Assembly (NCBI GenBank): GCA_949752745.1
Contig: OX457034.1
Coordinates: forward strand, 5,574,264-5,638,263
From: Protula sp. h YS-2021
Taxonomy: Eukaryota; Annelida; Polychaeta; Sabellida; Serpulidae
DNA: 64,000 nt
Reading direction: 5' to 3'
Shown piece after piece: positions 55,833 to 61,800 of this stretch; within the stretch, counting starts at the first letter, position 1, and the number at the start of each line of letters is the position of its first letter. The notes under the pieces were generated by a model. The model saw only the letters and a list, made by a program, of their open reading frames with translations. It did no database searches and had not been told where the DNA came from. A program made the position numbers and the translations under genes.

Positions 55833-58800
55833 GGCGTTTATAAATGCAATAGTAAGCAGCCTTCAGTTTACTTTCCAAGTATCGCCCCTTCATGTGCACC
55901 AAAAATAACCTCTGAAGAAAAAACAGTGAAAAGTATTTTTGAGCGTGATTTAAATCAGAAGTATCTGAAAAACAATATTATCGTTGAATTGTGATTTTTA
56001 TGAAGGTTTTAACGAATTATTTTGTTATGAGTTTTGTTATTATTCAGTCTGTTTGTTAATCTGTGCTCGGGCCCAAAACGTAACGAGCGGGCGATGATGA
56101 CGTGTTTGGTCTGTGTTGTGACGTCATAGAGTTTCGCTTGCAGGAGGAGTACAACAACGAGGCCATCAGCTGGAGCCACATCGAGTTCGTCGACAACCAG
56201 ATGGCGCTCGACATGATCGCCGTCAAGCCCATGAGCATCTTCGCGCTGGTCGACGAGGAGGCCAAGTTCCCCAAGGTACCCCCTCCCCAACCCCCTCCCC
56301 TCCCCACCCCCCACCCCGACAGGATCGCCGTCAAGCCCATGAGCATCTTCGCGCTGGTCGATGAGGAGGCCAAATTTCCCAAGATATCACCCCTCCCCCA
56401 AAACCACCTGCGGTACCCCCATCCCCACCCCTCCCCCACAACCACCTGCGGTACCCCCATCCCCACCCCTCCCCCACAACCACCTGCGGTACCCCCATCC
56501 CCACCCCTCCCCCACAACCACCTGCGGTACCCCCCCCCCCACCCCGACATGACCGCCGTCAAACCCATGAGTTTCTTCACGCTGGTTCACGAGGAGGCCA
56601 AGTTCCCCAAGGTACCCCCTCCCCCACCCCCTCCCTTACCCCCCCCCCCCCCCGACATGATCGCCGTCGAAGCCTTGAGTTTCTTCACGCTGGTGGACGA
56701 GGAGCCCAAGTCCTCTGAGGTATTATTCCCCCCCCCCCACCGCCGCCACCCAGCTGAGCTATCCCCCTCACCCTTAGTCCCACTCACAGCAGCGCTACCG
56801 CCATCCGACATCTTCGCGCTGGTGGACGGGGAGGCCAACCCCCCTGAGATATTACCCCCACCACCACCCACAGCAGCGCTACTTCCTGCTCAAGCTGTTC
56901 ACGATTATAGATACGGAAGCCAGGTTCCCCGCGGGAACCCCCCCCTCCCCCCCTCCCCCCCCCCCCCCACTTTTCTCCCCTATAACCCGAATTCCATGAA
57001 ATTGCGCTGTTACGTTAAAGTTTGAAGCATAACTTGGCCCGCAGCGATGCCAATCATGAGTTATTACCGCCAAACATTTTATGTAATTACAATTACGACA
57101 TTTAAAAAAAACGTTGCATCAGTAAGCAAGTAATGCGTGTTGACTGTTGTTGACTGGCATTGAGAGGTGTTGACCGACATTGATCGGTGTTGACTAACAT
57201 TGACCGGTGTTGACTTGCATTGACCGGTGTTGACTTGCATTGGCCGGTGTTGACTGGCATTGACCGGTGTTGACTGGTGTTGACCGCAGGGCACGGACAG
57301 CAGCATGTTGACGAAGCTCCACCAGCACCATGGCAGCAACAAGAACTACCTGAAGCCGCGCTCCGACATGAACCGCGTGTTCGGTCTCAACCACTTCGCC
57401 GGTGTCGTCTTCTACGACGCCAAAGGTACGCCTCCCCCCCCTCCTTACCACCCCCACCCCGCCCCCACTACCCCCGCCCGCACCATGGCAGGAACAAGAA
57501 CTATCTGAAGCCGCGCTCTGACATGAACCGCGTGTTCGGCCTCAACCACTTCGCCGGGGTCGTCTTCTACGACGCCAAAGGTACGCCCTCCCCCTCCCTC
57601 CACCTCCACCCCCCCCCCCCCCTCCCCCACTATCCCCGCCCACACCAGGGTAGCAACAAGAACTACCTGAAGCCGCGCTCCGACATGAACCGCGTGTTCG
57701 GCCTCAACCACTTCGCCGGGGTCGTCTTCTACGACGCCAAAGGTACGCCTCATCCCCCTCCACCCCCACCCCCCCACTACCCCCGCCCGCACACCACATA
57801 GCCAGTGTCGTTTTCTACAAAGAAACGCCACGATGCTCAAATGCTACTGCCGCGACATAAAATAAGTCTGAAACGCGGCTCACGTTGCTGAATGCTGAAT
57901 AATGCCGCCCCAACCCCATCCCCACCCCCAACCCCACCAACACCCCATCCCCGCCCCCACCCCCACCCCAGACACGCACGTGATAATTATACATTCCCCC
58001 ACTCCCACCCTCCGCCCCAGACGCACACGTGATAATTGTACATCTCCCGTCCCCCCACCCCCCGCCCAGACATACACGTGATAATTATACATGCCCTCCC
58101 CCCCGCCCCCACCCCGACCCAGACACACACGTGATAATAACAATTCAATAAAAGAAGCTGTTTTCAAAAAAATATGTCTATAATTTGAATAAACTTTTGG
58201 TTAAGTATGGAGTAGAAATGCTCCAATATAACAATAAAAAAAAGATGGAAATCATAACAAGAGTAGTCTTGTAGCAATGATGGTGCTGAGAGTTTAAGAA
58301 GCTGTTTGACTTGTGGCAGGATTCCTTGAGAAGAACAGAGACACGTTCAGCAACGACCTGCTCAACATCATCGGCGTCTCCAAGTTCTCCTTCCTCAACA
58401 GCTTGTTCAAGGACGACTTTGGTATGGTAAGTGCCCCTCCCCCTCCCTCCCCCCAAGAGAAAAGTATGATAGGTGTCGTTCCCCCAGAAAATATATTATG
58501 GTATATATGGTATGGTATGGTAATATATGATAGGACGAAATGATGAGCGGGTTCTGGAGTGAAAGTGACCACCGCTGCGGGATTAAGTGAGGTGACACCG
58601 GCGGAGTGGGTGGGACCGAACACGCGGTTTTGCGGGCGGGAGGGGGTGGGTTGTTTCTGGTACGAAAACACGAAATTATTTATTCCCCACAGGGGTAATA
58701 TATGCGATCGACCGTGTGGCGGTCTGTCGGTCGGTCTGTCATCAACAGCTTGTTAACACGATAACTTAAAAACTGCTGCAAGAATTTTAATGAAACTTGG

Positions 58801-61800
58801 TATGTTTCTTCTATGGGAACAAACAAAGATCGGTATTGAAAATGGGCCAGGCCCGTCCAAGGAAAATGGAGCAGCTGGACTTAGAAAATTTCAGCTCTTG
58901 ATTGACCATTGATGGCTGTGTTTAACTTATGGGGGGGCCTGTAGGGAATATGTTGGCTATGCACACTGCTCTAGTTCCTCATGCGACTGCATGGTCCCAG
59001 CCCAGAAGTATGTGAGAGTGGAAATCACGTGACATTTGCAGGGCACGGAGACTCGGAAGAAATCGCCGACGCTCGGCCACCAGTTCCGGAAGTCACTCGA
59101 GCTGTTGATGAAGATACTGGGGCAGTGCCAGCCCTTCTTCATCCGCTGTATCAAGCCGAACGAGTTCAAGAAACCTCTCGTGAGTCGTGGTCTTGTTTCA
59201 TACCTACCCCCCCCCCCCCCTCCCCCCAGCCCCCTACTCAATCTGTCAGAACCATCCGTTAACAGCTCTAAAGAGTGTCGTCGCGGTAGCGCTAAAGATT
59301 TATATCTGGACTGTACCGCTGCCCCCCCCCCCCAAAAAAAAAAGAAGAGAAAAAGTAATAGTCGAGTAATAGCGCTTGAGAACCCGTGTCTGGGATCAGG
59401 AATGTGTCGTCTTGTGTCGTCATGTGTCGTTTTTGTGTCGTGGCAGATGTTTGACCGCGAGCTGTGCGTCCGGCAGCTGCGCTACTCCGGCATGATGGAG
59501 ACGATCCGGATCAGGCGAGCGGGCTATCCCATCCGCCACTTGTTTGCTGACTTCGTGGACAGATACAGGTATGTGGATAGCTAAGTGCCCCTGTGATCCA
59601 GGTCAAGCGAGCCGGCTATCCCATCCGCCACTTGTTTGGTGACTTCGTGGACAGATACAGGTATGTGGATAGCTAAGTGCCCCTGTGATCCGGATCAGGC
59701 GAGTCGGCTATCCAATCCGCCACTTGTTTGCTGACTTCGTGGACAGATACAGGTATGTGGATAGCTAAGTGCCCCTGTGATCCGGATCAGGCGAGCCGGC
59801 TATCCCATCCGGCACTTGTTTGGTGACTTCGAGGACAGATACAGGTATGTGGATAGCTAAGTGCCCCTGTGATCCAGATGAGGCGAGCCGGCTATCCCCT
59901 CCGCCACTTGTTTGCTGACTTCGTGGACAGATACAGGTATGTGGATAGCTAAGTGCCCCTGTGATCCGGATCAGGCGAGTCGGCTATCCCATCCGGCACT
60001 TGTTTGGTGACTTCGTGGACAGATTCAGGTATGTGGATAGCTAAGTGCCCCTGTGATCCGGATCAGGCGAGTCGGTTATCCCATCCGGCACTTGTTTGCT
60101 GACTTCGTGGCTAGATAGAGGTAGGCAAATAACTAAGTGCACCTGTGATCAGTCTATGTCAGGTATGTGAAAGGTGTCTATGATCGAACATGTTTTCGTA
60201 AACAGAACAGGCGTGGACCTAGGCTATTGTTTTGTTGTGGACAGAACTTTAGTATATTACCGGAATATCGTTGTGTGCAGTTAGGTTCTTAGAACTTTCA
60301 CGGGTACGTGGGCTTCGGTTTGCAAAAAGAAGAACCCGGCAAAAGTAGCGGCTGGGGAATACGTTTGGTATATATGTGATGGTGAGGATGTAAATGACGT
60401 GTTTTTGGCAGGATTCTGCTGAGTGGGATCGGGCCTTCCCACACGGAAGATTGCCGCGCGGCGTCAAGTAAAATCTGCAAGGCCGTCATGGGCAACGCCG
60501 ACTTCCAGCTGGGCAAAACCAAAGTGTTCCTCAAGGTAAATCGACGGAATGTGATTTAATCTCTAAGGGTGTGTGGGAGGGGGAGTGAGAGAGGGGAGTG
60601 CCGATCGCTCCACAGGTGTAATGGAGAGGGAGTGAGGGAGGGGGAGTGCCGATCGGGGGGAGTGAGATAGGGGAGTGCCGATCGCTCCACAGGTGTATGG
60701 GAGGGGTGAGGTAGGGGTGCCGATCGCTCAGATGTTTGGAACCAAAGCTTCGCGGACAAACAGATAAACTGAGAAATGTTACATGAAACAAAAATAAAAT
60801 AACGGACCGTGCCCTTCATTAGACACAGAAAATTAGTGACACTATTGTGATCCACTCACTGACGCCATTTCTCGTTCACGTGAGCAGTCACAGGCGTGAC
60901 GCCCCGTGAGCACTTCCTGACACCCCGCCTCGTGAGCACCCCCCGACGTCGCGCCTCGTGAGCACTCCCTGACGTCGAGCCGCGTGAGCAATCCCTGACG
61001 TCGCGCCTCGTGAGCACTGAGCACTCCCTGACGCCGTTGCCGATGTTTGCAGGACGCCCAGGACGCCTTCCTGGAGCAGGAGCGCGACCGCGTACTGACG
61101 AAGAAGATCATCACCATCCAGAAAGCCATCCGCGGCTGGACGTACCGCCAGAAGTTCCAGAAGATGAAGACGTGCTGCGTCACGATCCAGGCTTTCTGGC
61201 GGGCCTTCATCCAACGCAAGAACTACAGGGCGGTTAGTGATTGCTCTGATCCCAACCAACAGCGAGGCGTTATCCCACCAGAAAGGGGCAGGGTTCTGAC
61301 CTAATGAAGCCCTGTTTGACTTAATCTAGTCCTGTTGTTTTGCGTAGTGTAATGTAGTTCTGTTGCTTGTTTTGTGACAGTTGCGTTCTGTGGAAAACGT
61401 TTTCTTTAGTTTTCATAACTGTACAAAACAAATTCGATTTTACTCTTGACAACCAAAATCTCACATAAAAAATTTTCCTTTGGTATCGAAGTTGAATATG
61501 GTCTTGCGGTATACAAGCTTATTTATAGATTCACTAGATCTGGGCTGGTCACAATGTCCCTGGACATTCTTGTATGGTATACGTGCAGATGAAGAACGGC
61601 TACCTGAGGCTGCAGGCGCTGTTCCGCTCCCGTCTCCTCACGCACCGCTTCACGCACCTGCGCGGCAAGATGATAACCTTCCAGGTGAGTGCCCCCCCCA
61701 CCCCCCACCTCCCGGCCTACTGAAGAACGGCTACCTGAGGCTACGGGCACTGTTCCGCTCCCGTCTCCTCACGCACCGCTTCACGCACCTGCGCGGCAAG

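Noticed and set aside
56056..56580. Glycine-rich frame on the minus strand of the myosin exon copies
   Set aside because: Antisense of real coding sequence and C-rich intron.
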